Shown: positions 8,328 through 8,563 of the stretch, one piece after another | How the letters are laid out: each line of letters begins with the position of its first letter | Numbering within the stretch: position 1 is the first letter of the stretch | Assembly (NCBI GenBank): GCA_016880395.1 | Contig: JAEHDN010000178.1 | Location: 1 to 8,563 of the forward strand | DNA: 8,563 nt | Direction: 5' to 3' | Origin: Candidatus Eiseniibacteriota bacterium | Lineage (GTDB): Bacteria; Eisenbacteria; RBG-16-71-46; SZUA-252 | The notes under the pieces: model-generated | Databases searched by the model: none | Told to the model about the DNA's origin: nothing | The model's input: only the letters and a program-made list of their open reading frames with translations | Translations under genes and position numbers: made by a program

Positions 8328-8537
8328 TCAGGCGTCGATCTTGACGACGTTGGCGGCCTGCTTTCCCCTCTGGCCCTCCGTGGGATCGAACTCGACCAAT
8401 TGGCCTTCACTCAACGTTCGGAATCCGTCCGCCAGAATCGCGGAGTGGTGTACGAAGAACTCCTCTCCTGAATCCTCACGGATGAATCCATATCCCTTGG
8501 CTTCACTGAACCACTTGACCGATCCGCGGTGCTTCAA
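8328..8537 (-). CDS. Cold-shock domain protein (CspA family)
   Basis: A 69-residue single-domain nucleic-acid-binding protein of the CspA type, an RNA chaperone that melts structure in mRNA and often acts as an anti-terminator. The OB-fold motifs are clear: GSVKWFSEAKGYGFI at 5-19, containing RNP1 (KGYGFI), and EFFVHHSAI at 26-34, containing RNP2, with His31 where Phe or Tyr is more usual. The C-terminal QAANV (60-64) is also typical. The start is TTG 8537, the only in-frame start codon giving the family N-terminus, with AAGGAGG 10 nt upstream. It is followed by a strong terminator hairpin, so it is probably a single-gene transcript. Its promoter and any long cold-responsive 5' leader lie beyond the right edge, so whether it is cold-induced or constitutive cannot be judged. 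Confidence 0.96.
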   Translation of the reverse strand: MKHRGSVKWFSEAKGYGFIREDSGEEFFVHHSAILADGFRTLSEGQLVEFDPTEGQRGKQAANVVKIDA

Positions 8538-8547
8538 ATGCGGGTGT

Positions 8548-8554
8548 CCTCCTT
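8548..8554 (-). promoter_or_regulatory. Ribosome binding site of the cold-shock gene
   Basis: A perfect AAGGAGG on the minus strand lies 10 nt before TTG 8537. It supports the unusual TTG start, since no ATG or GTG in frame lies near it. Confidence 0.75.
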
Positions 8555-8563
8555 TCGGTCCAA

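Overview
The window is GC-rich bacterial DNA (roughly two-thirds G+C by eye). It is almost fully coding, with classical Shine-Dalgarno sites of the AAGGAGG type. Codon bias is strongly GC-ending, and GTG and TTG starts are used (cdaA and the cold-shock gene start with TTG). The gene set is an ftsH-folP-cdaA cluster, a secreted M16-family protein, a GT2 glycosyltransferase, a PspC mini-protein, a HIT protein and a cold-shock protein. This fits a Gram-negative-type, high-GC lineage such as Candidatus Eisenbacteria, Gemmatimonadota or a deltaproteobacterial-grade phylum. The phylum is an inference and is not proven by the sequence. No mobile element, CRISPR array, tRNA or rRNA was seen.

Left half, plus strand (2-3787): a co-directional cluster of three genes. 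The first is ftsH, an AAA+ zinc metalloprotease whose 5' end lies outside the window. The second is folP, dihydropteroate synthase, starting within about 60 bp of the ftsH stop. The third is cdaA, a membrane diadenylate cyclase that starts at a TTG overlapping the folP stop (TTGA). Together they cover membrane protein quality control, folate synthesis and c-di-AMP signalling. The usual cdaA followers, cdaR (ybbR) and glmM, are not next to it. The cluster instead ends 8 bp from a convergent gene, and the two stop codons lie in opposite arms of one small inverted repeat.

Right half, minus strand (8189 down to 3796): a tight four-gene operon in the order M16-like exported protein, GT2 glycosyltransferase, PspC-domain mini-protein and HIT-family nucleotide-binding protein. 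The gaps are 1, 11 and 8 bp, with Shine-Dalgarno sites abutting or overlapping upstream stop codons. The first gene encodes a 915-residue signal-peptide-bearing protein with two M16 repeats. Both repeats have lost the HxxEH zinc/catalytic motif, so it looks like a double pseudo-protease. This is the most interesting item in the window.

Right edge (8190-8563): a small cold-shock protein gene on the minus strand followed by a strong intrinsic-terminator-like hairpin. The 138-bp gap before the M16 gene also holds a 12-13 bp tandem repeat and a short leader hairpin just upstream of the M16 ribosome binding site. This is the only real intergenic region in the window, and it probably holds the promoter and control region of the four-gene operon.
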